64,000 nt of DNA from positions 3,725,001-3,789,000 of the forward strand of contig NZ_CP154260.1 of NCBI RefSeq assembly GCF_039545795.1. The letters are read 5' to 3'. Position 1 is the stretch's first letter, and each line of letters opens with the position of its first letter. Origin of the DNA: Chitinophaga niabensis. GTDB lineage: Bacteria; Bacteroidota; Bacteroidia; Chitinophagales; Chitinophagaceae. The notes beneath the pieces were generated by a model. That model saw nothing but the letters and a program-made list of their open reading frames with translations. It was not told the origin of the DNA and ran no database searches. Positions 8,896 to 15,679 of this stretch are shown here, one piece after another. The translations under genes and the position numbers were made by a program.

Positions 8896-10182
8896 ATGCA
8901 AATTGTTTACCAGGTCCTCTTTCTCATCGCATTGAGCGTAGCCACCTATTTGTTCTCCCGCAGAGCATTGGGTATCAGGCGTAACATCCTGCTGGGAAGA
9001 GATGTAGCACTTAACGACCAGCCTGCAGCCCGCTGGAAAAATCTTTTTTTACTGGCCTTCGGACAGAAAAAGATGTTCCGCAACCCCCTGGTGGCGGTAT
9101 TGCACTTTTTTGTGTATGCAGGTTTCCTGATCATTAATATTGAGATCCTGGAGATCATAATAGACGGGCTGGCCGGTACACATCGTATATTCGCGCCCGT
9201 TCTTGGATCTCTGTACGGGATACTGATCGGCTGTTTTGAGATACTGGCGGTGCTGGTAGCCGTTTCCTGCGCCATCTTCCTGGTACGCCGGAATATCATC
9301 AAACTAAAACGTTTCATCAGTAAAGACCTCAATGGCTGGCCCCGCTCTGATGCCAACTATATCCTTATCACAGAGATCGTGCTGATGGTATTGTTCCTCA
9401 CGATGAACACGGCCGACCTGGTATTGCAAAGCCGGGGTGCTGAACATTATATACAAACACAGCCGTTCTGGGTTACCAGTCAGTTTACCCCTCTCCTTTC
9501 CGGCTTATCAGACGGTGCGCTGATAGCGATAGAAAGAGGTGCCTGGTGGCTGCACATCCTGGGCGTACTGGCCTTTTTGAATTACCTGCCCTTCTCTAAA
9601 CACCTCCATATCATCCTGGCCTTCCCGAATGCTTATTATGCGGACCTGCGGCCCAAAGGAAAGATGGAAAATATGCCGGAGATACAACAGGAGGTCCTTT
9701 ACGCCATGCAACCTGAACTGGCACCCACTACGCCTTCAGAAACAGTGCCCAAATTCGGCGCAAAAGATATACAGGACCTTACCTGGAAGAACCTGCTGGA
9801 TGCATATGCCTGCACAGAATGCGGCCGTTGCTCCGCAGCCTGCCCTGCCACACAAACTGGCAAAGCGCTCTCTCCCCGCCTGATCATGATGAAAACGCGG
9901 GACAGGGCGGAAGAAGTAGGCAGGGGTGCAATTGAGGGCAAAACCCTGTTACGTGATTATATAACAGAAGAAGAATTACGCGCCTGCACCAGTTGCAATG
10001 CCTGCGTGGAAGAATGCCCCGTGAGCATTAATCCCCTTCACATCATCCTGCAGATGCGCAGGCACCTGGTAATGGAAGAATCCAGCGCACCACAGGAGTG
10101 GAATATGATGTTTTCCAATATCGAGAATAATATGGCGCCCTGGAAATTCAGTCCGGATGACCGTGACGCCTGGATACAATAA
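8896..10182 (+). CDS. membrane-bound 4Fe-4S electron-transfer protein (HdrC/NarI-like fusion)
   Basis: A 428-residue protein. The N-terminal half has about five to six hydrophobic segments with scattered His residues, as in heme-b-binding NarI-like domains. The C-terminal half carries two 4Fe-4S motifs, CTECGRCSAACPATQTGK and CTSCNACVEECPVSINP. Such proteins pass electrons between the quinone pool and soluble partners. The next gene encodes a CCG-domain protein 27 bases downstream, so together they resemble the HdrC/HdrD or GlpC-type pair common in Bacteroidota. The physiological donor and acceptor are unknown. Confidence 0.85.
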   Translation: MQIVYQVLFLIALSVATYLFSRRALGIRRNILLGRDVALNDQPAARWKNLFLLAFGQKKMFRNPLVAVLHFFVYAGFLIINIEILEIIIDGLAGTHRIFAPVLGSLYGILIGCFEILAVLVAVSCAIFLVRRNIIKLKRFISKDLNGWPRSDANYILITEIVLMVLFLTMNTADLVLQSRGAEHYIQTQPFWVTSQFTPLLSGLSDGALIAIERGAWWLHILGVLAFLNYLPFSKHLHIILAFPNAYYADLRPKGKMENMPEIQQEVLYAMQPELAPTTPSETVPKFGAKDIQDLTWKNLLDAYACTECGRCSAACPATQTGKALSPRLIMMKTRDRAEEVGRGAIEGKTLLRDYITEEELRACTSCNACVEECPVSINPLHIILQMRRHLVMEESSAPQEWNMMFSNIENNMAPWKFSPDDRDAWIQ

Positions 10183-10209
10183 TCATACACCCAAGCAAAA
10201 AAGAAAGAA

Positions 10210-10989
10210 ATGCAGATAAAAACAATGGCCGAATATTTTGCCAATGGAGAAACGCCTGAAGTACTTTTTTGGGTGGGATGTGCCGGTAGTTTTGACCAGC
10301 GGGCCCAGAAGATCACCCGGGCATTTGCAGAGATCCTCACCAAAACAGGGATACAGTTCGCCATCTTGGGCAAGGAAGAAGCCTGCACCGGCGACCCCGC
10401 CAGGCGGGCCGGGAACGAATTCCTCTTCCAGATGATGGCCTACAACAATATCCAGGTGCTGAACAACTATGGTGTAAAAACCATCGTCACCGCCTGCCCT
10501 CACTGCTTCAATACCTTCAAAAATGAATATCCACAACTGGGAGGCAGCTACGAGGTGATCCATCATGCCACCTATTTACAACAGCTGATAGACGGCGGCC
10601 GCATCAAAATGAAAGAAGGCGGCACTTTTAAGGGCAAAAAGATCACTTATCATGATTCCTGCTACCTGGGAAGGGCAAATGGGATCTACGAAGCACCAAG
10701 ACAAGTTTTAGAAACCCTCGATGCAGAATTGGTGGAAATGAAAAGGTGCAGAAGCAAGGGGCTTTGCTGTGGCGCCGGAGGCGCCCAAATGTTCAAGGAA
10801 GAGGAAAAGGGAACTACCCGGATCAACTTTGAAAGAGGCCATGAAGCTGTATCTACCGGTGCATCCGTGATCGCTTCCAACTGCCCTTTTTGCATGACGA
10901 TGTTAACTGACGGGGTCAAAGAAGCAGGCAAAGAAGAGGAAGTAAAAGTGCTGGATATTGCGGAAATGATCGCACAAAACATGCAATAA
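10210..10989 (+). CDS. CCG-domain (Fe-S)-binding protein, HdrB/HdrD-like
   Basis: A 259-residue soluble protein with two cysteine-rich CCG-type regions. The first includes VGCAGSFDQR and TACPHCFNTFKNEYP. The second includes HDSCYLGR, GLCCGAGGAQMF and NCPFCMTML. These bind noncubane or 4Fe-4S clusters in heterodisulfide reductase subunits and in the LutA/GlpC families. It follows the membrane Fe-S protein and likely forms the catalytic or electron-accepting partner. The start at 10210 (MQIKTMAEYFANGE) is used; an ATG at 10225 would shorten it by five residues. Confidence 0.88.
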   Translation: MQIKTMAEYFANGETPEVLFWVGCAGSFDQRAQKITRAFAEILTKTGIQFAILGKEEACTGDPARRAGNEFLFQMMAYNNIQVLNNYGVKTIVTACPHCFNTFKNEYPQLGGSYEVIHHATYLQQLIDGGRIKMKEGGTFKGKKITYHDSCYLGRANGIYEAPRQVLETLDAELVEMKRCRSKGLCCGAGGAQMFKEEEKGTTRINFERGHEAVSTGASVIASNCPFCMTMLTDGVKEAGKEEEVKVLDIAEMIAQNMQ

Positions 10990-10992
10990 TCT

Positions 10993-11000
10993 TAACTTTG
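10993..11000 (+). promoter_or_regulatory. candidate -7 promoter element
   Basis: TAACTTTG matches TAnnTTTG exactly. It lies five bases before the ATG at 11005, so a transcript from it would be leaderless or nearly so. No clear TTG -33 element sits at the right distance. Confidence 0.35.
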
Positions 11001-11004
11001 TACC

Positions 11005-11514
11005 ATGAACACCGATATCAAACATATTTTACCGAACGACTTCGCCCCTGCTTCCAGGGTTTGGATATACCAAAGTAACCGCCCGTTTTCAGAAAGAGAG
11101 GCCGAAGAGATAGAAGAACAGCTGCACCAGTTTGCAGTGCAATGGAATTCCCACGGAGTACCCGTAAAAGGCTGGGGCCGCCTGTTATTTGACCAGGTGA
11201 TAGTGCTGATGGCAGATGAAACCACTTCCGAAGTGAGCGGATGCAGTACAGACAGTTCCGTGCGGATCATTAAAAGCATGGAAAGACAATATTCCGTGAA
11301 CCTTTTTGACCGCCTGCTGCTGGGTTTCCTGGTGAAGGATAAACTGCAGTTACTGCCCTTGAACCAGGTGGGTTATGCGCTGGAGAAAGGGTTTATTACC
11401 ACAGATACGCTTTATCTCAATAATACTGTGTTAACGAAGCAGGAGCTGGAAGATCATTGGCTGGTACCGTTGAAGGAGAGCTGGCTGATGGCGAAACTGG
11501 CTAAAACAGCGTAA
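11005..11514 (+). CDS. conserved hypothetical Bacteroidota protein
   Basis: A 169-residue soluble protein I recognise only as a conserved Bacteroidota hypothetical. Notable stretches are SRVWIYQSNRPFSEREAEEI near the start, GWGRLLFDQVIVLMADE and SGCSTDSSVRIIKSMERQY in the middle. The Cys-Ser-Thr-Asp patch is a possible active-site-like cluster. No signal peptide and no Walker A motif are present, so labels such as ABC transporter ATPase are unsupported. It lies 15 bases after the CCG-domain gene and ends in a terminator, so it may share their transcript or use the -7 element before it. Confidence 0.65.
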   Translation: MNTDIKHILPNDFAPASRVWIYQSNRPFSEREAEEIEEQLHQFAVQWNSHGVPVKGWGRLLFDQVIVLMADETTSEVSGCSTDSSVRIIKSMERQYSVNLFDRLLLGFLVKDKLQLLPLNQVGYALEKGFITTDTLYLNNTVLTKQELEDHWLVPLKESWLMAKLAKTA

Positions 11515-11523
11515 ATTATTTGT

Positions 11524-11551
11524 AAAGCCTTGATCATTTCAAGGCTTTTTT
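11524..11551 (+). terminator. rho-independent terminator
   Basis: AAAGCCTTGA (11524-11533), a five-base loop, TCAAGGCTTT (11539-11548), then a T-run. It terminates the hypothetical gene ending at 11514. The hairpin overlaps the stop and last codons of the convergent TfoX-like gene. Confidence 0.85.
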
Positions 11552-11845
11552 ATTGAAGTCAAGCGCAAGGGCTACCCATTGATCAAGGGCAGCCTTTGTC
11601 TTAAGGTTGTTTTCATTTACATGCACATAACCTTTGTATTGCCTTCCTCCCATAATCACTGTGGTGCAGCCTTCTATCTGCAAGTTGGGATCAATACGGC
11701 ACATGATCCTGTCAGCACCCGCTGTGAGGCACATTTTACCATTTACCATAAAGGCCAGGCCGCCAAACATCTTTTTCTCTTCCACTTTGGGAATGCCCGC
11801 CAATGCCTGCCTGAGCCTGTCAGCCAGCTTTTCACTATAAGCCAT
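11534..11845 (-). CDS. TfoX/Sxy N-terminal domain protein
   Basis: A 103-residue protein with the TfoX N-terminal fold: KMFGGLAFMVNGKMCLTAGA followed by IMCRIDPN and MGGRQYKGYVHV. In gamma-proteobacteria this domain is part of competence regulators, but stand-alone copies in other phyla have no proven function, so no competence role is inferred. Its ATG overlaps the stop of the upstream NTF2-like gene by one base on the minus strand (TAATG), which implies translational coupling. The pair is divergent from an HxlR regulator that probably controls both. Confidence 0.85.
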   Translation of the reverse strand: MAYSEKLADRLRQALAGIPKVEEKKMFGGLAFMVNGKMCLTAGADRIMCRIDPNLQIEGCTTVIMGGRQYKGYVHVNENNLKTKAALDQWVALALDFNKKALK

Positions 11846-12225
11846 TATTTAGGTGTGTTCCTGTCAAAAGTAAGGGTGTCAAAGAAAATGGTGAGTGCCT
11901 TCAGTTTGCCATTCTTTGCTTTCCATATCTCCGATACATCTCCGTTAACGGTTTCACCATTGGGGAATTTAAAATCGTAATTCCCTATAACACTTGCATT
12001 TTCACCATCCACAATCATTTGTTTTACCCGCATGGATTGAAACACACGGGAAAACCTTTTGATCACCTCTATATAAGCAGCCTTTCCTATCAATGGCGTT
12101 GTTTTTGAAATATCACCGCCTGTATAGCTGAAATCATCGGCTATAACTGATTCCCAGCCTTCCTTTTGGGCGAAACCTTTATAGTAGGTTTCCAGCAATT
12201 TTTTTGTGGATGCTGAAGTTTCCAT
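11845..12225 (-). CDS. NTF2-like (SnoaL-type) family protein
   Basis: A 126-residue small cytosolic protein with the NTF2-like pattern: an N-terminal helix region (TKKLLETYYKGFAQKEGWESVI), DDFSYTGGD, then strands ending SEIWKAKNGKLKALTIFFDT. The fold covers enzymes and ligand-binding proteins, so the reaction is unknown. It is the first gene of a two-gene unit with the TfoX-like gene and lies divergent from the HxlR regulator, with operator-like palindromes in the 106-base gap. Confidence 0.8.
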   Translation of the reverse strand: METSASTKKLLETYYKGFAQKEGWESVIADDFSYTGGDISKTTPLIGKAAYIEVIKRFSRVFQSMRVKQMIVDGENASVIGNYDFKFPNGETVNGDVSEIWKAKNGKLKALTIFFDTLTFDRNTPK

Positions 12226-12265
12226 TTTTTTCAGATTTTAAGGATTAGGAATTTTACAATAGTTG

Positions 12266-12310
12266 TTGCATTTTGCAAGAGCTAAGATAAAAAGTTATTT
12301 CAAAATGCAA
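12266..12310. promoter_or_regulatory. paired operator-like palindromes between divergent genes
   Basis: TTGCATTTTGCAA (12266-12278) is a palindrome with arms TTGCA/TGCAA. TTTCAAAATGCAA (12298-12310) is its inverted copy with 11 of 13 matches. Centres are 32 bases apart, about three helical turns, so both sites face the same side. They lie between the NTF2/TfoX pair and the HxlR gene and are the obvious binding sites for that regulator. Confidence 0.6.
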
Positions 12311-12331
12311 GTACTTTTAACATAAAAAAAT

Positions 12332-12736
12332 ATGGAAAAGACCAGGTCGGATTGTCCTATCAGTTGTTCCCTGGATGTATTTGGGGATAAATGGTCACTG
12401 CTGATCATCAGGGATATTATGCTGCGGGGAAAGTTGTCGTACAGCGAATTCCTGCAATCGGAAGAGAAGATCGCGAGCAACATCCTTGTTAACAGGCTGA
12501 GTGTGCTGGAGGCAGAACAGATCCTTATCAAAAGTGTATCACCTGCTAATAAGTCGAAGTTTATTTATAGTCTTACAGAGAAGGGTATTGACCTGTTACC
12601 CATCATTATTGAGATCATGGATTGGGGAGCGAAGTATAATGCGAATTGTCCCCGCAGGGAGTTAGGAAAGAAGATCAGGAAGGACAAGGCCGGGGCAATT
12701 AAGGAATATTATCAGAAGTTGAGGAAAGGGGTATAG
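12332..12736 (+). CDS. HxlR-family transcriptional regulator
   Basis: A 134-residue winged-helix regulator. The family signature is CSLDVFGDKWSLLIIRDIM near residue 13, preceded by CPIS, then KIASNILVNRLSVLEAEQI as the recognition helix region and IYSLTEKGIDLLPI as the wing. Cys residues near the N-terminus (Cys8 and Cys12) are as found in redox- or aldehyde-sensing members. It is divergent from the NTF2/TfoX pair; two matching palindromes in the shared gap suggest that it regulates both directions. A lysine-rich tail ends the protein. Confidence 0.92.
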   Translation: MEKTRSDCPISCSLDVFGDKWSLLIIRDIMLRGKLSYSEFLQSEEKIASNILVNRLSVLEAEQILIKSVSPANKSKFIYSLTEKGIDLLPIIIEIMDWGAKYNANCPRRELGKKIRKDKAGAIKEYYQKLRKGV

Positions 12737-12742
12737 CTATAC
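12731..12742. repeat. 12-bp perfect palindrome
   Basis: GTATAGCTATAC is its own reverse complement. It overlaps the HxlR stop codon and sits about 30-40 bases before the tRNA, where a -33 element or operator would lie. Confidence 0.5.
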
Positions 12743-12754
12743 GGGATACATTTG

Positions 12755-12762
12755 TATATTTG
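12755..12762 (+). promoter_or_regulatory. -7 element of the tRNA-Gly promoter
   Basis: TATATTTG matches TAnnTTTG exactly and ends ten bases before the first base of the tRNA, a natural distance for transcription to begin just at its 5' end. Confidence 0.5.
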
Positions 12763-12771
12763 TAAATACCA

Positions 12772-12844
12772 GCGGAAATAGCTCATTTGGTAGAGCATCA
12801 GCTTCCCAAGCTGAGGGTGGCCGGTTCGAGCCCGGTTTTCCGCT
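12772..12844 (+). tRNA. tRNA-Gly (anticodon CCC)
   Basis: A full cloverleaf of 73 bases without encoded CCA. The acceptor stem is GCGGAAA/TTTCCGC, the D arm GCTC/GAGC, the anticodon stem TCAGC/GCTGA with loop TTCCCAA giving anticodon CCC, and the T arm GCCGG-TTCGAGC-CCGGT with one G-T pair. The discriminator base is T at 12844. All stems pair. Confidence 0.95.
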
Positions 12845-12856
12845 CTTAAAATAAAT

Positions 12857-12889
12857 TGCCTGTAGATCATTGGATGTACAGGCATTTTT
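12857..12889 (+). terminator. terminator after tRNA-Gly
   Basis: TGCCTGTA (12857-12864) pairs with TACAGGCA (12877-12884), followed by five T. The loop is 12 bases. Confidence 0.8.
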
Positions 12890-13243
12890 GTTTTAGGACC
12901 AGATCTGAAAGTCAAAAACTTTTATTCGCACAGCGATCAATGTGCCTGCTTAATTGTGTTCCCTTATTAAATACGGCTAAACGCCTTGTTTTAGCCGGAA
13001 AACTGTCCTTCCGGGTCCGATATGTCTTACCTAAGAGTTACCTAAGTCTTACCTCAGAGCTACCTAAGAGCTACCTTTTATAGAGGTAACTCTGAAGTAA
13101 TATTCAGATAGCTGAATATTTTCTCTTAACTGGCTTTATTATAACAAAATCCGGTCGTTGACTACTTAACTTCACGGCATGGTTACTCCGCGGTAAAGCC
13201 CTAAGATTTTGTACATTTATCTCAATACCCAAAAAACCTGACA
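12890..13243. other. structured intergenic region without a convincing gene
   Basis: No coding sequence is credible here. Hairpins follow one another: AAAGT/ACTTT (12908-12922), GCACA/TGTGC (12928-12945), CGGCTAAA/TTTAGCCG (12974-12997) and CCGGAA/TTCCGG (12995-13014). They are followed by an 11-bp tandem repeat and a 9-bp-arm hairpin AATATTCAG/CTGAATATT (13099-13120). Upstream leader, small RNA or remnant of an element inserted beside the tRNA are all possible. Confidence 0.5.
13027..13094. repeat. 11-bp tandem repeat with inverted copy
   Basis: Consecutive units are TTACCTAAGAG (13027), TTACCTAAGTC (13038), TTACCTCAGAG (13049), CTACCTAAGAG (13060) and a decayed CTACCTTTTAT (13071). AGGTAACTCT (13084-13093) is an exact inverted match to 13034-13043. 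The 11-base period places every copy on the same DNA face. Confidence 0.8.
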
Positions 13244-14230
13244 ATGAACATAGGAAGAAGATACACCTTCAGAGAGTTTGTATACTGGACAAGGAGACAT
13301 ATCTACAAGCTCTTCTTTCTGGCCCTGATCCCAACCATACTCTACCACCTGGGCCTTACTTTCTTATCCATCACCTGGGTACCCGTTGCATTATTAGGTA
13401 CAGCGGTATCCTTCATTGTCGGTTTCAAGAATAACACCAGTTATTCCCGGCTATGGGAAGCAAGGATCATATATGGCAGCATTGTTAATAGCAGCAGGGC
13501 CTTCGCCGTGATGGTCAGAGATTTTGTAAAGGACGATACTGATATTAAAACCATTTTCCACCGGCATTTTGCCTGGCTTACGGCGCTTCGCTATCAATTA
13601 AGAGAGCCCAGGGTCTGGGAAAATATGACCAACCCGGAAAACGTGGAATATGCGGCGCTTTACAGCATTCCGGAAAAGCAGACCACCATGGAAGAAGAGT
13701 TAAAGAAATACCTGCCGGATGAAGAACTCCACTATATCCTCGCAAAAAAGAACAAAGCTACACAGTTGATGGCCATGCAATCCAGGCATATTAACAACTT
13801 AAGACTAACAGATCTTCAGCTGATGCAATTACAGCAATCAGTGACCGCTTTCTACGATTGCCAGGGAAGAGCAGAGAGGATCAAAAACTTTCCTTATCCC
13901 CGGCACTTTTCCTCTATTGCCAGTTACCTGCTCTATTTCTTTGTGCTGTTAGTACCCTTTGGTCTGCTCAATGAATTTCAGAAGCTGGGGAACGGTACCA
14001 TGATAGAAGGTTATTCTATCTGGCTGAACATCCCTTTCTCCTTATTGCTATCCTGGGTGTTTGTAGCTTTGGATGTTGTAGGAGAAAGTTCCAACAACCC
14101 TTTTGAAGGCAGCGCTAACGATGTACCTATCAGTAACATTTCCCGAACTATAGAAATAGATATGCGGGATATGCTGGATGAAGCAGAACTCCCCTCTCCT
14201 ACCACACCACAAAACAACATCTTAATGTAA
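13244..14230 (+). CDS. bestrophin-family ion channel protein
   Basis: A 328-residue inner-membrane protein of the bestrophin/UPF0187 family, which forms pentameric anion or cation channels. It shows the family's N-terminal TM hairpin (LFFLALIPTILYHLGLTFLS and VALLGTAVSFIVGF), the signature GFKNNTSYSRLWEAR near residue 64, and a second TM pair (SIASYLLYFFVLLVPFGLL and FSLLLSWVFVALDVVGE) ending with NNPFEGSANDVPIS, also typical. The length is normal. It has no close operon partner: the preceding region is non-coding and the next gene starts about 190 bases on. Confidence 0.92.
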   Translation: MNIGRRYTFREFVYWTRRHIYKLFFLALIPTILYHLGLTFLSITWVPVALLGTAVSFIVGFKNNTSYSRLWEARIIYGSIVNSSRAFAVMVRDFVKDDTDIKTIFHRHFAWLTALRYQLREPRVWENMTNPENVEYAALYSIPEKQTTMEEELKKYLPDEELHYILAKKNKATQLMAMQSRHINNLRLTDLQLMQLQQSVTAFYDCQGRAERIKNFPYPRHFSSIASYLLYFFVLLVPFGLLNEFQKLGNGTMIEGYSIWLNIPFSLLLSWVFVALDVVGESSNNPFEGSANDVPISNISRTIEIDMRDMLDEAELPSPTTPQNNILM

Positions 14231-14386
14231 GGCCCATGAAAAACACAGGTGTGAATAACGGTTTGATGGAAGAGTTTTTTGCTTAGATATTATTCACTAT
14301 ACATGATGAAAATGCAAGCTGATTGTAATAACAATTGGTTTGCATTTTTAGTTGGTGGCTGAGTGATTTTGAAGAAGAGGAATTTG

Positions 14387-14394
14387 TACTTTTG
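14387..14394 (+). promoter_or_regulatory. -7 promoter element of the putative antitoxin gene
   Basis: TACTTTTG matches TAnnTTTG exactly. A TTTG lies 15 bases upstream (14368-14371), slightly close for a -33 element. Transcription would begin near 14401, which rules out the in-frame GTG at 14363 as a start. Confidence 0.45.
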
Positions 14395-14416
14395 CAGTGT
14401 AAAAATGTTCCACTAT

Positions 14417-14611
14417 ATGACAAACAAAGAATACATTCAAAGAATTGAGAACGGTTTATTGGAGCAAAGAAGAAGAATTGAATCTTCCAAGGAAGCCGCT
14501 GCAGCTTTAATAGATTCTTTAGGCATTAGACACCTGCTTATTCCTATGACAGAAGAAGAAATAAAAGCAGCTGCAGAAAAGAGAACTTTAGAGAATAAAG
14601 TATGTAAATAA
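14417..14611 (+). CDS. small charged helical protein, putative antitoxin
   Basis: A 64-residue protein beginning MTNKEYIQRIENGLLEQ. It looks wholly helical and charged, with the stretch SSKEAAAALIDSLGI in the middle, a pattern I associate with small first genes of toxin-antitoxin-like pairs. Starts at 14363 (GTG) and 14405 (ATG) are in frame, but the promoter element at 14387-14394 puts the transcript start near 14401, favouring ATG 14417. The ADP-ribosyltransferase-like gene begins 26 bases after its stop. Function is inferred from layout only. Confidence 0.55.
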   Translation: MTNKEYIQRIENGLLEQRRRIESSKEAAAALIDSLGIRHLLIPMTEEEIKAAAEKRTLENKVCK

Positions 14612-14637
14612 TATTTTTATCAGACTAACTCAGTTAA

Positions 14638-15339
14638 ATGTTAACCTCAGAATCCAAATTCATATACACTTCCGATCCGGGATTAGTATTAGGCTTTCAT
14701 GGTTGTGAAGAAGCCATTAGAGATGCCGTTGTTTCAGGAAACATGATGTTAAAAGCCAGCCAAAACAAATATGATTGGCTGGGATATGGTTTTTATTTCT
14801 GGCAAAATAATTATGAGCGAGCTCTGGATTTTGCTACTAATCCTCCTGGCAAAAAAGAGATCGGGAAACCAGCCGTACTTGGCGCCGTACTCAGCCTAGG
14901 AAGCTGTTTAGACTTAACAGACAAAAAACATATTAAATCTGTCCAATTTTCCTACGAAAATCTAAAGGTGTCTGCTATATCAGAAAATAAAAAACTACCT
15001 GTAAATAAGAATTCGAAAGACTCAAAAGATTGCGTCCTTAGAGAACTTGATTGTTCTGTCATTGAAAATCTACATGAATCAATGAGAATTTTACAGACTC
15101 CCCCCTTCGACTCCACCCGTGGCGTCTTCATCGAAGGCTCCCCTATCTACGAAAACGCCGGCTTCCATGAAAAAACACATATCCAGATATGCGTCAGAAA
15201 CCCTAACTGCATAAAAGGCTTCTTCATCCCACGTGAAGAAGTGCAATGGCCGGAACCCGAAAAACTACACTTCATCATCCCGGATAATAGCACTGTTCAG
15301 GAAACACCCGCATACTATTCAACCTATCTAACTCAGTAA
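14638..15339 (+). CDS. ADP-ribosyltransferase-like protein, putative toxin
   Basis: A 233-residue cytosolic protein. The N-terminal part has LGFHGCEEAIRDAVVSG (His21) and YDWLGYGFYFWQNNYERAL (Tyr53). A His in a HG[TC] turn followed by G-x-Y-F is the pattern of PARP/diphtheria-toxin-type ADP-ribosyltransferases with a His-Tyr-Glu or variant triad. The third position could be in THIQICVRN near residue 180. It follows a 64-residue helical gene, giving a toxin-antitoxin arrangement. Base composition changes inside the gene, about one third G+C around 14941-15000 versus half at 15121-15180, which hints at recombination. Its last 12 bases overlap the convergent gene. Confidence 0.55.
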   Translation: MLTSESKFIYTSDPGLVLGFHGCEEAIRDAVVSGNMMLKASQNKYDWLGYGFYFWQNNYERALDFATNPPGKKEIGKPAVLGAVLSLGSCLDLTDKKHIKSVQFSYENLKVSAISENKKLPVNKNSKDSKDCVLRELDCSVIENLHESMRILQTPPFDSTRGVFIEGSPIYENAGFHEKTHIQICVRNPNCIKGFFIPREEVQWPEPEKLHFIIPDNSTVQETPAYYSTYLTQ

Positions 15340-15597
15340 CAGCGTCAGCAACACTGCCCCCTGCCCCAGTACCCCTCCGATCACCGCCGCCACCGCATCC
15401 ATAAAATCATGATGCCCCTTCCCCGTAACCAGGGAAAACAACTCAAACCCATAACTGATCCCCAGATTTCCAATCAGGGCAAACACCGCCCCGTATACCA
15501 ACTCCCCCGGGAACAGGAAAAACCCCGCTAACTGCAACACAATCCCCATCGGGATACCCACATAGAAATGTTTCCATTTGTCAGGTGCTATCTTCAT
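15328..15597 (-). CDS. small membrane protein, YfiM/DUF2279-like layout
   Basis: An 89-residue protein with three hydrophobic segments. It starts MKIAPDKWKHFYVGIPMG and contains ELFSLVTGKGHHDFMDAVAAV. The conserved-looking D-K-x-x-H, then E, then D-x-x-D residues lining membrane segments recall the DUF2279 protein at 7355-8338, but the length is a third of it. No function can be assigned. It overlaps the end of the ADP-ribosyltransferase-like gene by 12 bases, tail to tail. Confidence 0.7.
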   Translation of the reverse strand: MKIAPDKWKHFYVGIPMGIVLQLAGFFLFPGELVYGAVFALIGNLGISYGFELFSLVTGKGHHDFMDAVAAVIGGVLGQGAVLLTLLLS

Positions 15598-15649
15598 AAG
15601 AGCCGAAATATAAGCAAAACTTAACCTGTCATTCTGTCATTTTTTTATG

Positions 15650-15657
15650 TATTTTTG
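15650..15657 (+). promoter_or_regulatory. -7 promoter element of miaB
   Basis: TATTTTTG matches TAnnTTTG. Transcription would begin near 15664, so the in-frame ATG at 15647 cannot be the start and ATG 15680 is used. Confidence 0.45.
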
Positions 15658-15679
15658 CCCTTCTAAATTCAGACAGTGC

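Noticed and set aside
11005..11514. ABC transporter ATPase label for the conserved hypothetical gene
   Set aside because: There is no Walker A, Walker B or ABC signature in its 169 residues.
11534..11845. Competence regulator role for the TfoX-like protein
   Set aside because: Only the N-terminal domain is present, and stand-alone copies outside gamma-proteobacteria have no proven role in competence.
12856..13083. 75-codon plus-strand open frame
   Set aside because: It runs through the tRNA terminator, several hairpins and the 11-bp repeat, and its translation has no domain-like pattern.
12772..15339. Complete integrative element at tRNA-Gly
   Set aside because: No integrase and no duplicated tRNA 3' end were found in the following 3 kb.
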